From assembly GCA_051867655.1 (NCBI GenBank), contig JBJDYV010000010.1, positions 124,001-188,000 of the forward strand: 64,000 nt of DNA, written 5' to 3'. This document shows, piece by piece, positions 26,140 through 34,013 of the stretch (positions are counted from its first letter, which is position 1; each line of letters opens with the position of its first letter). Below the pieces are notes generated by a model. The model saw nothing but the letters and a program-made list of their open reading frames with translations, did no database searches and was not told where the DNA came from. This stretch comes from JAJPXI01 sp051867655 (GTDB lineage: Bacteria > Bacillota > Clostridia > Oscillospirales > Oscillospiraceae). The position numbers and the translations under genes are program-made.

Positions 26140-26813
26140 GACTCATCCACCTCCAGATGATAGCCCACCAGACGAATGGACTCGATGCGCACATTGGAAC
26201 CGATGGCTTTCAGCTTTTTCCGCAGGAAGCCGATGTACACCTCCACGTGGTTTTCCACCGCGTTGGAGTCATAGCCCCAGACCTTGGCCAGCAGCGTCTC
26301 CTTTTTGATGTTGCGGTCCTGGGTCTGCATCAGCAGACGCATCACGTCAAATTCCCGGGAAGAGAGCCGGACCCGGGAGCTGCCGGTGCTCAGGGTATAG
26401 GCAGACAGATCCAGCGTCAGGTTTCCGTAGCACATGACGTTGATCTGCTCCCCCTGGCGTCGCAGGAGCGCGTTGACGCAGGCCAGCAGCTCCCGGTTAT
26501 CAAAGGGTTTCATCAGGTAATAGTCCGCGCCCGCGTTCAGGCCCTCGATACGGTCCTGCACATCCGTTTTCGCCGTCAGCATCAGGATGGGCGTGGTGAG
26601 CCGGTCGGCCCGCACCTGCCGGGCCACCTGATACCCGTCCATCCCGGGCATCATCACATCCAGGATCAGCAGATCGTAGATCCCCATCTCGGCGTATTCC
26701 GTGCCGCTGACGCCGTCATAGACGCACTCGACCTCAAAACCTTTCAATTCAAGCAGCGTTTTGAGCGAGTCCGCCAGGAATCTTTCGTCCTCAATAATTA
26801 ATATTTTCATCAT
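26136..26813 (-). CDS. OmpR-family response regulator
   Basis: 225 residues. The receiver domain has IIEDE (acidic pocket), LLILDVMMPGMDG (phosphorylated Asp near residue 52) and LMLTAKT, followed by an OmpR-type winged helix (LSSREFDVMRLLMQ, then NHVEVYIGFLRKKL). ATG 26813 or 26810, with AAGGAGAAC upstream. The gene has its own TTCAG box at 26853-26884, so it is probably autoregulated, and the same box lies before the isomerase gene and the NEW3 operon. Confidence 0.95.
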   Translation of the reverse strand: MMKILIIEDERFLADSLKTLLELKGFEVECVYDGVSGTEYAEMGIYDLLILDVMMPGMDGYQVARQVRADRLTTPILMLTAKTDVQDRIEGLNAGADYYLMKPFDNRELLACVNALLRRQGEQINVMCYGNLTLDLSAYTLSTGSSRVRLSSREFDVMRLLMQTQDRNIKKETLLAKVWGYDSNAVENHVEVYIGFLRKKLKAIGSNVRIESIRLVGYHLEVDES

Positions 26814-26852
26814 CGTTCTCCTTGACGAAGCAGATATTCTGTCCCTGTATCA

Positions 26853-26884
26853 AGCGTACACCTTTAAACTGAATTGTACCTGAA
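26853..26884 (-). promoter_or_regulatory. TTCAG-N6-TTCAG-N10-TACGCT promoter box of the response-regulator operon
   Basis: Minus strand: TTCAG at 26880-26884 and 26869-26873 (11-bp period), then 10 bp, then TACGCT at 26853-26858 as the -10. The ATG is 40 nt further. Half-sites and spacings match the two other boxes exactly while the N6 and N10 bases differ, the pattern expected of a real regulator site. Confidence 0.8.
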
Positions 26885-26925
26885 AACCGGATCTTTACAA
26901 TTCATTCACAGTTCTTGTCCATTCT

Positions 26926-26957
26926 TTCAGAAATGGTTCAGTCCCGTGGGATATGCT
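26926..26957 (+). promoter_or_regulatory. TTCAG-N6-TTCAG-N10-TATGCT promoter box of the isomerase gene
   Basis: TTCAG at 26926-26930 and 26937-26941, then 10 bp, then TATGCT (26952-26957), about 43 nt upstream of the proposed TTG start. The 20 bp around the half-sites are identical to the NEW3 box (TTTCAGAAATGGTTCAGTCC). Confidence 0.8.
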
Positions 26958-26999
26958 GAAACTGAGCGATTGGAAATTCAATCAGAAAGGAAGACCCAT

Positions 27000-27626
27000 T
27001 TGGCTGTTCAAAAAAGCACCGGACGGCGCATCGTTCCGGTCAAATTCCTTCTTCCGTCAATTCTGTGCGTTCTCTTGCTCCTCGCCGGGCTGATCTGTCT
27101 GTTTGCCGGCAAAGGGAGCAAAACGCCCGCCGGCACCTACCACGCGGACATTGCCGTGCGGGACTATGGCACCATCACCGTGGCCCTGGATGGAGACGCA
27201 GCCCCGAAAACCGTTGAAAACTTCGTCTCTCTGGCACAAAGCGGCTTCTATGACGGTCTGACCTTCCACCGCATCATCGAAGGCTTCATGATGCAGGGCG
27301 GCGACCCCAACGGCGACGGCACCGGCGGAAGCGGCACGACCATCCCCGGCGAATTCAGCGAAAACGGTTCTGACAACGACCTGTCCCATACCCGGGGGGC
27401 CATCTCCATGGCCCGCTCCCAGGACTACGACAGCGCCAGTTCCCAGTTTTTCATTGTCCAGGAGGACAGCACCTATCTGGACGGCAGCTACGCGGTGTTC
27501 GGCTATGTGACGGACGGCATGGATGTGGTGGACAGGATCTGCGCCGATGCCCAGCCCATCGACAACAACGGCACCATCGCGGCGGATGCTCAGCCGGTGA
27601 TCTCCTCCATCACCGTCTATGAATGA
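27000..27626 (+). CDS. Membrane-anchored cyclophilin-type peptidyl-prolyl isomerase
   Basis: About 208 residues from TTG 27000 (AAAGGAAG 7 nt upstream; the longer frame would run through the promoter box). A single N-terminal span (about residues 15-35) anchors a cyclophilin domain outside the membrane: GTITVALDGDAAPKTVENFV, GLTFHRIIEGFMMQGGD (active-site F-H-R), SQFFIVQEDS and AVFGYVTDGMDVVD are canonical. It speeds proline isomerisation in secreted proteins. It is divergent from a two-component system and shares its promoter box. Confidence 0.93.
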   Translation: MAVQKSTGRRIVPVKFLLPSILCVLLLLAGLICLFAGKGSKTPAGTYHADIAVRDYGTITVALDGDAAPKTVENFVSLAQSGFYDGLTFHRIIEGFMMQGGDPNGDGTGGSGTTIPGEFSENGSDNDLSHTRGAISMARSQDYDSASSQFFIVQEDSTYLDGSYAVFGYVTDGMDVVDRICADAQPIDNNGTIAADAQPVISSITVYE

Positions 27627-27642
27627 CGACGCAAGTGGGCTG

Positions 27643-27684
27643 AAAGCAAGCAGTTCCGGCAGATACGCCGGAACTGCTTGCTTT
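27643..27684 (+). terminator. Bidirectional terminator between isomerase and DnaJ-type genes
   Basis: A perfect 18-bp stem (27643-27660 with 27667-27684) and 6-nt loop with flanking A- and T-runs separate the convergent genes ending at 27626 and 27712. Confidence 0.93.
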
Positions 27685-27711
27685 TAGCCGGCTCAGGAAG
27701 CCGTGTCTGCT

Positions 27712-28335
27712 TCATCCGGCAGGGTTTCCGGGGAATCCGCCGCCCGGGAACATCTGCTGCCCGTATGGATACCCCGGCTGTTGATTCTGTCCTTCTCCCG
27801 GCGTCTGCTGCTCCGAGCTGCCGTCTCCCCTCTCCCGTCCCCCGTTAAATGCGGAGTCCGGATAGCCCGGGAAGTTCGGAATGGTCTGCTCCTCGCTGTA
27901 CCCATAAGGAAGGGTGATCTGCTCGGTCAGCTTTGACCGCAGGGTCATGGTCAGCAGGCTCATCATCAGCATCATCACCACCAAAGCCAGGATCACCCCG
28001 CCGGGGCGGACCGTGCGGAAACCCCAGCCGCCCTGCTGCCTGGCAAAGGGATCGTCATAGCCGCCGCCACAGCCGGGCTGTCCATATTCCGCACCGCTCG
28101 GAGAAGCCGGACCGCTGTCGCGGGTCCCGTTGTAACCATACGCGTAATTGCTCCGCGAAGGATCTTTGATCTGCTCGTAGGCGGCGTTGATCTCGTTCAT
28201 TTTCCGGGCGGCCTCCGGGTCGCCCGGATTCAAATCCGGATGATACTTCTTGGCAAGACGGCGGTATGCCTGCTTGATTTCATTCTCCGTGGCGTCGGGG
28301 GATACGCCCAACACACTGTATGGATCACGATTCAT
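27712..28335 (-). CDS. DnaJ-domain membrane protein
   Basis: 207 residues. A J domain at the very N-terminus (DPYSVLGVSPDATENEIKQA, HPD at residues 32-34) is followed by a Gly/Tyr/Pro-rich linker, one membrane span (about 110-132, many Leu/Met) and a Gly/Gln/Pro-rich C-terminus. The zinc-finger and substrate domains of true DnaJ are absent, so it is a type III J protein that would recruit DnaK to the membrane. It is divergent from a second two-component system. Confidence 0.9.
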   Translation of the reverse strand: MNRDPYSVLGVSPDATENEIKQAYRRLAKKYHPDLNPGDPEAARKMNEINAAYEQIKDPSRSNYAYGYNGTRDSGPASPSGAEYGQPGCGGGYDDPFARQQGGWGFRTVRPGGVILALVVMMLMMSLLTMTLRSKLTEQITLPYGYSEEQTIPNFPGYPDSAFNGGRERGDGSSEQQTPGEGQNQQPGYPYGQQMFPGGGFPGNPAG

Positions 28336-28458
28336 AGCCCCACTTCCCTCTCGCGGTTGATTCAGCAGACATAAAATTGAAAATATTATAGGGAGAAAAT
28401 ATCAACTCTTGATCACGAAAGATAAACTCAAGGTAAACATTTTTGCTCTTTTTCCGGG

Positions 28459-28502
28459 GTTTACAAAAAGTTTATGAATCGCTGCCGATCCCGTGCTATG
28501 AT
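28459..28502 (+). promoter_or_regulatory. Putative response-regulator operator and promoter
   Basis: GTTTAC (28459-28464) and GTTTAT (28470-28475) form a direct repeat with an 11-bp period, and TATGAT (28497-28502) is a good -10, 38 nt before the response-regulator ATG at 28540. The 11-bp spacing fits an OmpR-type regulator acting on its own promoter. Only one such site is seen in the window. Confidence 0.5.
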
Positions 28503-28539
28503 GACCACATGATCCCGGAGCGGAAAAAGGAGGAGAACG

Positions 28540-29214
28540 ATGGTACGGATTTTAGTGGTAGAGGACGATAAGGGGACCCGCCGGCTCATGGAAGATGTGC
28601 TGTCGGACAGCGGCTATGAGCCCATTTCAGCCCGGGACGGGCTGGAGGCGCTGGAGATCCTGGAGCACCGCCATGTGGACCTGATCATCCTGGATGTGAT
28701 GATGCCCCACATGGACGGCTATACACTGACCCGCCAGCTCCGCGAGGCCGACTACACCCTGCCCATCCTGATGGTCACCGCCAAGTCATCCCAGGCAGAT
28801 AAAAAACAGGGACTCCGCCTGGGCGTCGATGACTACATGACCAAGCCCGTGGACGAGGAAGAAATGCTGCTTCGCATCGCCGCCCTGCTCCGGCGCTCCA
28901 AAATTGCGGCGGAGCGCAGGCTGACGGTCGGTGAAACGGAGCTGGTCGCCGATTCCCTGTCCGTGGCGCGGAACGGTCAGACTGTGGAGCTGCCGCAGAA
29001 AGAGTTTCAGCTTCTCTACAAGCTGCTGTCCTACAACAACAAAATCTTTACCAGACGCCAGCTGATGGACGAGATCTGGGATCTGGATTCCAAAAGCGAC
29101 GAGCATACGGTCAATGTCCACATCAACCGTCTGCGGGAACGCTTTCGGGACAACCCGGATTTTGAGATCGTAACGGTGCGCGGTTTAGGCTATAAGGCGG
29201 TGAAGCTCGGATGA
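28540..29214 (+). CDS. OmpR-family response regulator
   Basis: 224 residues. Receiver motifs are VVEDDKG, LIILDVMMPHMDG (phosphorylated Asp near residue 52) and MVTAKS, with a C-terminal winged helix (LPQKEFQLLYKLLSYNNKIFTRRQL and EHTVNVHINRLRERF). GGAGGAGAACG precedes the ATG. It overlaps its sensor-kinase gene by 4 nt. Targets are unknown. Confidence 0.95.
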   Translation: MVRILVVEDDKGTRRLMEDVLSDSGYEPISARDGLEALEILEHRHVDLIILDVMMPHMDGYTLTRQLREADYTLPILMVTAKSSQADKKQGLRLGVDDYMTKPVDEEEMLLRIAALLRRSKIAAERRLTVGETELVADSLSVARNGQTVELPQKEFQLLYKLLSYNNKIFTRRQLMDEIWDLDSKSDEHTVNVHINRLRERFRDNPDFEIVTVRGLGYKAVKLG

Positions 29215-30233
29215 AAAAGCTGATCCGTACGCCGCGGCAAATGCTGATCGTATTTGTCGCCGCTGTAAACATCCTCTCCAGCATCACCGGCGCGCTGATC
29301 TGGTCCCTGGTACTCAGTAAGGGGCCGGACATCCCACAGGCGCACGCCCCCTTCGTCCCGCTGATCACGGCGGTTTTGATCGCGATTCCCTTATCCGCCC
29401 TGGCCAGTAAACCGACCACCAAGCCCCTCCGGGATCTGATCGAGGCCACCAAAGCCATCTCCAAAGGCGATTATTCGGTCCGCGTCAGCGAGGAGGGCGA
29501 GGGTGAGATCCTGGAGCTGCTGCGCAGCTTCAACCAAATGACCGCAGAGCTGGGCAGTACGGAGCTGATGCGAAACGACTTCATCAACACGTTCTCCCAC
29601 GAGTTCAAAACCCCCATCGTGTCCATCCGGGGATTTGCCAGGCGGCTGCGTCTGGATCACCTTACGGAGCAGCAGCGCAGGGAGTATCTGGATTACATCG
29701 TCAGCGAGTCCGAACGGCTGGCCGACTTGTCCTCCAACATCCTCCTTTTGAATAAGTACGAAAACCAGCAGATCGTCGCGGAACGCAGGTCTTTTGAATT
29801 GGATGAACAGATCCGCAGGTGTGTCCTGCTTTTGGAGACCCAATGGGAAGCCAGGCAGATCGAATTCGACATGGATCTGGACACGCTGTATTTCGAGGGG
29901 AACGAGGAAATGCTGGAGCACGTGTGGCTGAATCTGATCGGCAACGCGATCAAATTCAGCCCGCACGCAGGAACTATCCGGATCTCCGCTGCACAGCAAA
30001 AGGACTGCATTGAAGTGTGCATCAAGGATGAAGGCATCGGCATGAGTGAGCAGACGATGGAGCACATTTTTGATAAATTCTATCAGGGAGACCCCTCTCA
30101 TTCCGCCGCCGGAAACGGCCTGGGGCTTTCTCTGGTGCGCCGCATCCTTGACCTGTGCGGCGGCAAAATCACGGTGGAGAGCGCGCTGGGCGTCGGGTCC
30201 GTGTTCCGTGTTTTCCTTCCCTGCAAACCGTGA
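29211..30233 (+). CDS. Sensor histidine kinase with HAMP domain
   Basis: 340 residues. Two close membrane spans (about 12-35 and 45-68) leave almost no extracytoplasmic sensor, so it probably senses a membrane or cytoplasmic signal. HAMP (KPLRDLIEATKAISKGDYSVRV), H-box (TFSHEFKTPIVSIRGFARRL), N-box (NLIGNAIKFS), G1 (VCIKDEGIGM) and G2 (GNGLGLSLV) are all intact. Overlap ATGA with the regulator gene. Confidence 0.95.
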   Translation: MKKLIRTPRQMLIVFVAAVNILSSITGALIWSLVLSKGPDIPQAHAPFVPLITAVLIAIPLSALASKPTTKPLRDLIEATKAISKGDYSVRVSEEGEGEILELLRSFNQMTAELGSTELMRNDFINTFSHEFKTPIVSIRGFARRLRLDHLTEQQRREYLDYIVSESERLADLSSNILLLNKYENQQIVAERRSFELDEQIRRCVLLLETQWEARQIEFDMDLDTLYFEGNEEMLEHVWLNLIGNAIKFSPHAGTIRISAAQQKDCIEVCIKDEGIGMSEQTMEHIFDKFYQGDPSHSAAGNGLGLSLVRRILDLCGGKITVESALGVGSVFRVFLPCKP

Positions 30234-30250
30234 TCAATTCCATCACAAAA

Positions 30251-30273
30251 GGGCGGGCTGTCATGGCCCGCCC
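30251..30273 (+). terminator. GC hairpin after the second two-component system
   Basis: An 8-bp GGGCGGGC/GCCCGCCC stem with a 7-nt loop lies 18 nt after the kinase stop. It lacks a T-run on the plus strand, so it would be a weak terminator. Confidence 0.5.
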
Positions 30274-30282
30274 TATCACAGA

Positions 30283-30316
30283 GAAAAGCCGGCGCCGCAC
30301 GAAGCGGCACCGGCTT
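30283..30316 (-). terminator. Terminator after hsp20
   Basis: A 13-bp stem with one mismatch (30286-30298 with 30304-30316) followed by TTTTC on the minus strand, 11 nt after the hsp20 stop. Confidence 0.8.
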
Positions 30317-30327
30317 GAATTTTGAGG

Positions 30328-30747
30328 TCAGCCCTCAATGGCGATGAGATTTTTCTGCTCGACCTGCGGCTGCGGGATCTCCTTGGGAATGGAGAGGTAC
30401 AGCGTGCCGTCCTCGAACCGGGCCCGGATGTTTTCACGCTGGATCCGCTCGCCGACATAGAAGCTTCTGCGCACGGTTCCGACAAAACGTTCGCGGCGCA
30501 GATACCTGCTGTTCTCTCGGTTCTCCTCATTGGCCTGGCCGACCGTTGCACTGATGCAGAGGTAATTGTCTTTCAGCTCGGCGGAAAGGTCTTCCTTCCG
30601 GACTCCGGGCAGATCGATCGCCAGCTCATAGCTGCTCTCGGTCTCCTTGATATCGGTCTTCATCAGCCCGGTCGTGTTGTGGCCGCTGAAGGCAGAATCG
30701 ACCAGCTCATCAAACATATTTCTCGCAACAAAATAAGGTGATAACAT
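30328..30747 (-). CDS. Hsp20/alpha-crystallin small heat-shock protein
   Basis: 139 residues from ATG 30747 (AAAGGAG 8 nt upstream). The alpha-crystallin domain runs from about residue 30 (YELAIDLPGVRKEDLSAELKDN) to 130, with the conserved A/R-x-x-x-x-G-x-L-x-L-S-I-P motif (ARFEDGTLYLSIPKE). It is an ATP-independent holdase that binds unfolding proteins. A CIRCE operator overlaps its promoter, so it is expected to be under HrcA control and heat-induced. Confidence 0.95.
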   Translation of the reverse strand: MLSPYFVARNMFDELVDSAFSGHNTTGLMKTDIKETESSYELAIDLPGVRKEDLSAELKDNYLCISATVGQANEENRENSRYLRRERFVGTVRRSFYVGERIQRENIRARFEDGTLYLSIPKEIPQPQVEQKNLIAIEG

Positions 30748-30808
30748 AAAAATGACTCCTTTCAAGCAGTGGTTCCGGCATTGGAACCGTTTCTTTATTT
30801 GTGACTCT

Positions 30809-30837
30809 ATTATAGCTCCCGAAATTAGCACTGTCAA
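30809..30837 (-). promoter_or_regulatory. Consensus sigma-A promoter of hsp20
   Basis: Minus strand: TTGACA (30832-30837), exactly 17 bp, TATAAT (30809-30814). Both hexamers are perfect. The -35 lies inside the CIRCE operator, so repressor binding would block polymerase. Confidence 0.93.
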
Positions 30838-30851
30838 GGCGAGAGTGCTAA
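30825..30851 (-). promoter_or_regulatory. CIRCE operator (HrcA binding site)
   Basis: TTAGCACTg (30825-30833), 9-nt spacer, GAGTGCTAA (30843-30851): the CIRCE inverted repeat TTAGCACTC-N9-GAGTGCTAA with one mismatch. HrcA represses heat-shock genes through this element. No hrcA is in the window. Confidence 0.95.
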
Positions 30852-30970
30852 TTTATTATTCCATGTTTATCATTAGCAATAAATTTTTCTTATTAATTAT
30901 CTTGAAAAAAAGAACGGGCCATGGTATTCTGAAAGAAACATTGCGACGGATGGGAGGAAGAGACAGCGGC

Positions 30971-31873
30971 ATGAATATCTTTCAGTTAAGCTGCTTTTTG
31001 GCCGTCGCCAATTCTCTGAATTTTGCGAAGGCGGCCGAGCAGATGAGCGTATCACAGCCCGCGATCACACATCAGATCAAATCGCTTGAAAACGAATTGA
31101 ACGTCAAGCTGTTCAACCGTTCCACCCGCATGGTGGAGCTGACTCCGGAGGGCCGGGCCTTTATCGCGGACGCCAAAAGTATCGTCACGATCGCCGAGCA
31201 GGCGAAGCTGCGCTTTGGCAATCCGGAGGATCGGCCTATCAGCTTTTTTTCGCTGGGATGCAGCAGCTACAACCAGCTTGCACTGCTCTCCGAAAGTCTG
31301 AACGAGCTTTCCGGAACAGTCGAGAACCTGCATCCCCGCCTTCACGTTGTGCCGCACGATCAGCTGTTTCACCTGCTGGACACCGAAGTGCTCGACGTTG
31401 TGTTCAGTATACGCGAAGATACAGCGTCCAAGAGCGATACCACATTCCGGGAATTGTCAAGCAGCTCCATCGTCTGCGTGTGCCGCAGCGATCATCCTCT
31501 TGCCGAACACGGTATAGTTTCCTTGGATGAACTGAAAGACGAGCCGCTTATCTTCTGCGACCCCCTCAATCTGTCCCCGGATATCGCCAAAACACAGTGG
31601 AAGCTGGCGGAAGGGCGAAGTCCCGCGGATGTTCACTTCTGCAGCAGCGCGGATGCGTCCCTTGTTCTGGCCCACGCCGGATTCGGAGCGGCCATCCTCC
31701 CGGAGATCCTGGTCCCGCCGGGAAACAATATCGCCCAAGTCCCCATTGAAGGGGCCCCTCAAATCTCCTTCGGACTGTTTTATAAACCCCATCCCGGGGA
31801 CAGTATCCTTAAAAAATTTGTTCAGATCGCAAAGCGGCATTTCGGCCAGCCGATTGTTTCAACAGCCCTCTGA
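30971..31873 (+). CDS. LysR-family transcriptional regulator
   Basis: About 300 residues from ATG 30971 (protein MNIFQLSCFLAVANSLNFAKAAEQM, the usual LysR N-terminus). The helix-turn-helix is near residues 18-37 (AAEQMSVSQPAITHQIKSLE), and the co-inducer domain spans about 90-295. It lies divergent from hsp20 and convergent with the DUF308 gene, overlapping its 3' end by 15 nt. Target and inducer are unknown. Confidence 0.93.
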   Translation: MNIFQLSCFLAVANSLNFAKAAEQMSVSQPAITHQIKSLENELNVKLFNRSTRMVELTPEGRAFIADAKSIVTIAEQAKLRFGNPEDRPISFFSLGCSSYNQLALLSESLNELSGTVENLHPRLHVVPHDQLFHLLDTEVLDVVFSIREDTASKSDTTFRELSSSSIVCVCRSDHPLAEHGIVSLDELKDEPLIFCDPLNLSPDIAKTQWKLAEGRSPADVHFCSSADASLVLAHAGFGAAILPEILVPPGNNIAQVPIEGAPQISFGLFYKPHPGDSILKKFVQIAKRHFGQPIVSTAL

Positions 31874-32500
31874 GGGCTCTTTCTGTTCGGTCCCGGTCCC
31901 ACTGGTTCCTTTGTTGGAATCCCGGTAGGTCTCCTTTGTGACCTGCCAGCCCACAAGTACCAACTCCAGTCCCAAAAGAAATACATGGTGGCGAACGCTT
32001 GCGGTCGGGTCCACCAAAAGAAGCACGCCCAAAACCAATTCAATGGCTGCCTGGAGCATCCCCCGGATAAACGGCTTTTTCATCGCGCAGGCGCAAATGG
32101 CGGCGTTCAAGACTTCCGAGCCCTTTATCAACCCCAGCAGGCCCCAGATGCTTCCGATCACCTCATCCGCATTGGCATGATTCCATAGGATCACAGCCCC
32201 CAGCAGCAGATATACTATGCCGTTGGCTGTAAGCTTGGTTTCTTCCTTCCGGAACTCTCCCGTCACGATCCCCCGCACAATACTGCCGAGCCCCCACACC
32301 GCCAACAGGACCCCCAGAATATACGGCAGCGCCGCATGGATCTGAGTCGTAAACAACAAACATGCCACTCCGGCCAGCATCAGCAGCAGTGCAAAAGCGC
32401 GTCCGGCCTTCACGCTGGAAAAGTGATGGCTTTTCCGTTCATACGCTTTGGGAACAGGCGCACGCTCCAGGATCGACCTGATTTTTTCCGGGCTTTTCAT
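31859..32500 (-). CDS. DUF308/HdeD-like membrane protein
   Basis: About 213 residues from ATG 32500 (GGAGG 5 nt upstream). Six hydrophobic spans occur in three paired repeats (ALLLMLAGVACLLF, IVYLLLGAVIL, IELVLGVLLLV), the HdeD/DUF308 pattern. HdeD-type proteins are linked to acid or membrane stress, but a function here is not shown. A MarR-type operator (32544-32562) lies just upstream, and the marR gene precedes it on the same strand. Confidence 0.8.
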   Translation of the reverse strand: MKSPEKIRSILERAPVPKAYERKSHHFSSVKAGRAFALLLMLAGVACLLFTTQIHAALPYILGVLLAVWGLGSIVRGIVTGEFRKEETKLTANGIVYLLLGAVILWNHANADEVIGSIWGLLGLIKGSEVLNAAICACAMKKPFIRGMLQAAIELVLGVLLLVDPTASVRHHVFLLGLELVLVGWQVTKETYRDSNKGTSGTGTEQKEPSEGC

Positions 32501-32543
32501 GATGTCCTCCAATCTGAATTGGTTCGTGTCTAGCTCAAGTATT

Positions 32544-32562
32544 TTACTAATATTATTAGCTA
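32544..32562 (-). promoter_or_regulatory. MarR-type operator before the DUF308 gene
   Basis: On the minus strand TAGCTAATAATATTAGTAA, a partial palindrome (ACTAAT/ATTAG-C-T) that matches 17 of 19 bases of the site at 33030-33048 upstream of marR. It lies 44 nt before the DUF308 start. Confidence 0.75.
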
Positions 32563-32584
32563 TCAGGCTGCAAAAAGCAGCCGT

Positions 32585-33016
32585 TTACACACCCTGCTCC
32601 TGAAAAAAACTGCGGATGATCTTTTTCTGGATTCTGATATACTCTTCCGCATCCTCCGGCCCCAGGCGTTCCAGCATTTGCGCAACATGCTCAATGACTC
32701 TTTCCCGTTCCTCTTTGCTCATTTTCGTACCCTCCGGCGTTAACTCCACGATGATCTGCCGGCTGTCCTGCGGGTCCTCTTTTCTGACGATCAGCTTTTT
32801 TTCCTCCATTTTGTTCAGAAGACTGGAAATTCGTGCGGTACTGACCGCCATGTTCTCGCTCAGTTCTTTGGGATGAATGATTCCATCGTGTCTGTTCAGA
32901 TATTCCAGAACAAACATTTCCCCTTTCACGATCTTGGATAACTGCTGACTGGCCGGCACCCGGAGCAGGTCAGCTTTAATATTCATCAGTTCATCTGCAA
33001 GCGCTTCGTAGTACAT
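32585..33016 (-). CDS. MarR-family transcriptional regulator
   Basis: 143 residues with GGGGGAG upstream of the ATG. The winged helix covers about residues 30-100 (ELSENMAVSTARISSLLNKMEEKKLIVRKEDPQDSRQIIVELTPEG), including the wing D-x-R motif typical of MarR. It most likely represses its own gene and the DUF308 gene through two near-identical operators. The inducer is unknown. Confidence 0.93.
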   Translation of the reverse strand: MYYEALADELMNIKADLLRVPASQQLSKIVKGEMFVLEYLNRHDGIIHPKELSENMAVSTARISSLLNKMEEKKLIVRKEDPQDSRQIIVELTPEGTKMSKEERERVIEHVAQMLERLGPEDAEEYIRIQKKIIRSFFQEQGV

Positions 33017-33029
33017 AGGTCTCCCCCAT

Positions 33030-33048
33030 TAGCTAATATTGTTAGTAA
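33030..33048 (-). promoter_or_regulatory. MarR-type operator before marR
   Basis: TAGCTAATATTGTTAGTAA (plus strand), 13 nt upstream of the marR ATG. It is nearly identical to the operator before the DUF308 gene and overlaps the likely promoter and leader. Confidence 0.75.
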
Positions 33049-33098
33049 TCTTAGACGGATGATCGGAACTTGTCAAGAGGAACCACCCGAATCATGAA

Positions 33099-33134
33099 AA
33101 AATGGCAGGCAGTCGTACTGGCTGCCTGCCATTT
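33099..33134 (-). terminator. Terminator of the moeA operon
   Basis: A perfect 13-bp stem (33100-33112 with 33122-33134) with a 9-nt loop and TTTTTT on the minus strand, about 95 nt after the DUF364 stop. Confidence 0.9.
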
Positions 33135-33227
33135 GTTAGAACGATCGAAAAATTGGGTCATTTCCATTCACTTAGCTGCCTTCCATTCCAAACCACACTG
33201 TTCCGGGCCTTGCTCAAGTCTCCGCAT

Positions 33228-34013
33228 TTAAAAAGGTGATCCCGCGCCGGAGCTCTGCCGCGCGGAATAGGTCACCATCTGTCCGCCCTGGAAGATCCCC
33301 TGCTTGGCTCCGCGGCGGAACGCCTCAGTCACGCGCCGGTCCTCCATGGCGCAGAAGCCGGAAAGATGATCAACTCCGAAAGAAAACAGCACGTCGGAAA
33401 GGGGCACCGAGGGGCCGACCATGCAGACCTGCGCGTCGGGGCGGATCAGCTCCAGCAGGCGGGGCAGCGTCTTGTTGGTCAGCGTCATGCCGGTGATGAA
33501 CACAAAATCCTGTTCCCCCAGGATGTACTCACAGGCACTGTCCGGGTAGTCTCCCTTCTGCGGCTCCCGCTCCAGAACGGAAAGCTCACAGATGGGGGCC
33601 AGCCGCTTCTCAATATTGGGAAAGTGGCCAATGACGGTCACTTTTTTCCCCTCAACCGCCGAACCGAAAACGGAAAAGGCGTCGTTTCTCTTTGGCTCCG
33701 CGCCGCCGTCCGGGAGAAGCCCCAGCTTTTGCAGCCGGGCGGGAGCATTGTAGAACGTGTTGATCGCCGCCATTCCAATGGAGGCGTCAATAAAATTCCA
33801 GGACTTGACCAGTTCGGCCACTTTGCGCAGAGGCTGTCCGATGATGGGGGCAGCTTCCTCACTTTTTCCGGCGCGCTGCCGCACGGTCAGGGCAATGCCG
33901 CACGCACCGCCGGCCTTCATCATGGTCCAGGCGCAGCCGACGGCGTAATCCTCCACCAGGATATCTTCCGCAATCCCGGCGATCAGCCGGTCATAAAGGT
34001 CCCATTTACTCAT
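33228..34013 (-). CDS. DUF4213/DUF364 (putative heavy-metal chelation) protein
   Basis: About 261 residues from ATG 34013, overlapping the methyltransferase stop (ATGA). The N-terminal DUF4213 part holds VEDYAVGCAWTMMKA, and the C-terminal DUF364 part has VTVIGHFPNIEKRL, FVFITGMTLTNKTLPRLLEL and VCMVGPSVPLSDVLFSFGVDHLSG. The family is described as a putative metal-chelation or metal-cofactor protein and often occurs with molybdenum or tungsten genes. Here it sits in an operon with moeA and a methyltransferase, so a role in Mo/W cofactor handling is inferred. Confidence 0.88.
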   Translation of the reverse strand: MSKWDLYDRLIAGIAEDILVEDYAVGCAWTMMKAGGACGIALTVRQRAGKSEEAAPIIGQPLRKVAELVKSWNFIDASIGMAAINTFYNAPARLQKLGLLPDGGAEPKRNDAFSVFGSAVEGKKVTVIGHFPNIEKRLAPICELSVLEREPQKGDYPDSACEYILGEQDFVFITGMTLTNKTLPRLLELIRPDAQVCMVGPSVPLSDVLFSFGVDHLSGFCAMEDRRVTEAFRRGAKQGIFQGGQMVTYSARQSSGAGSPF

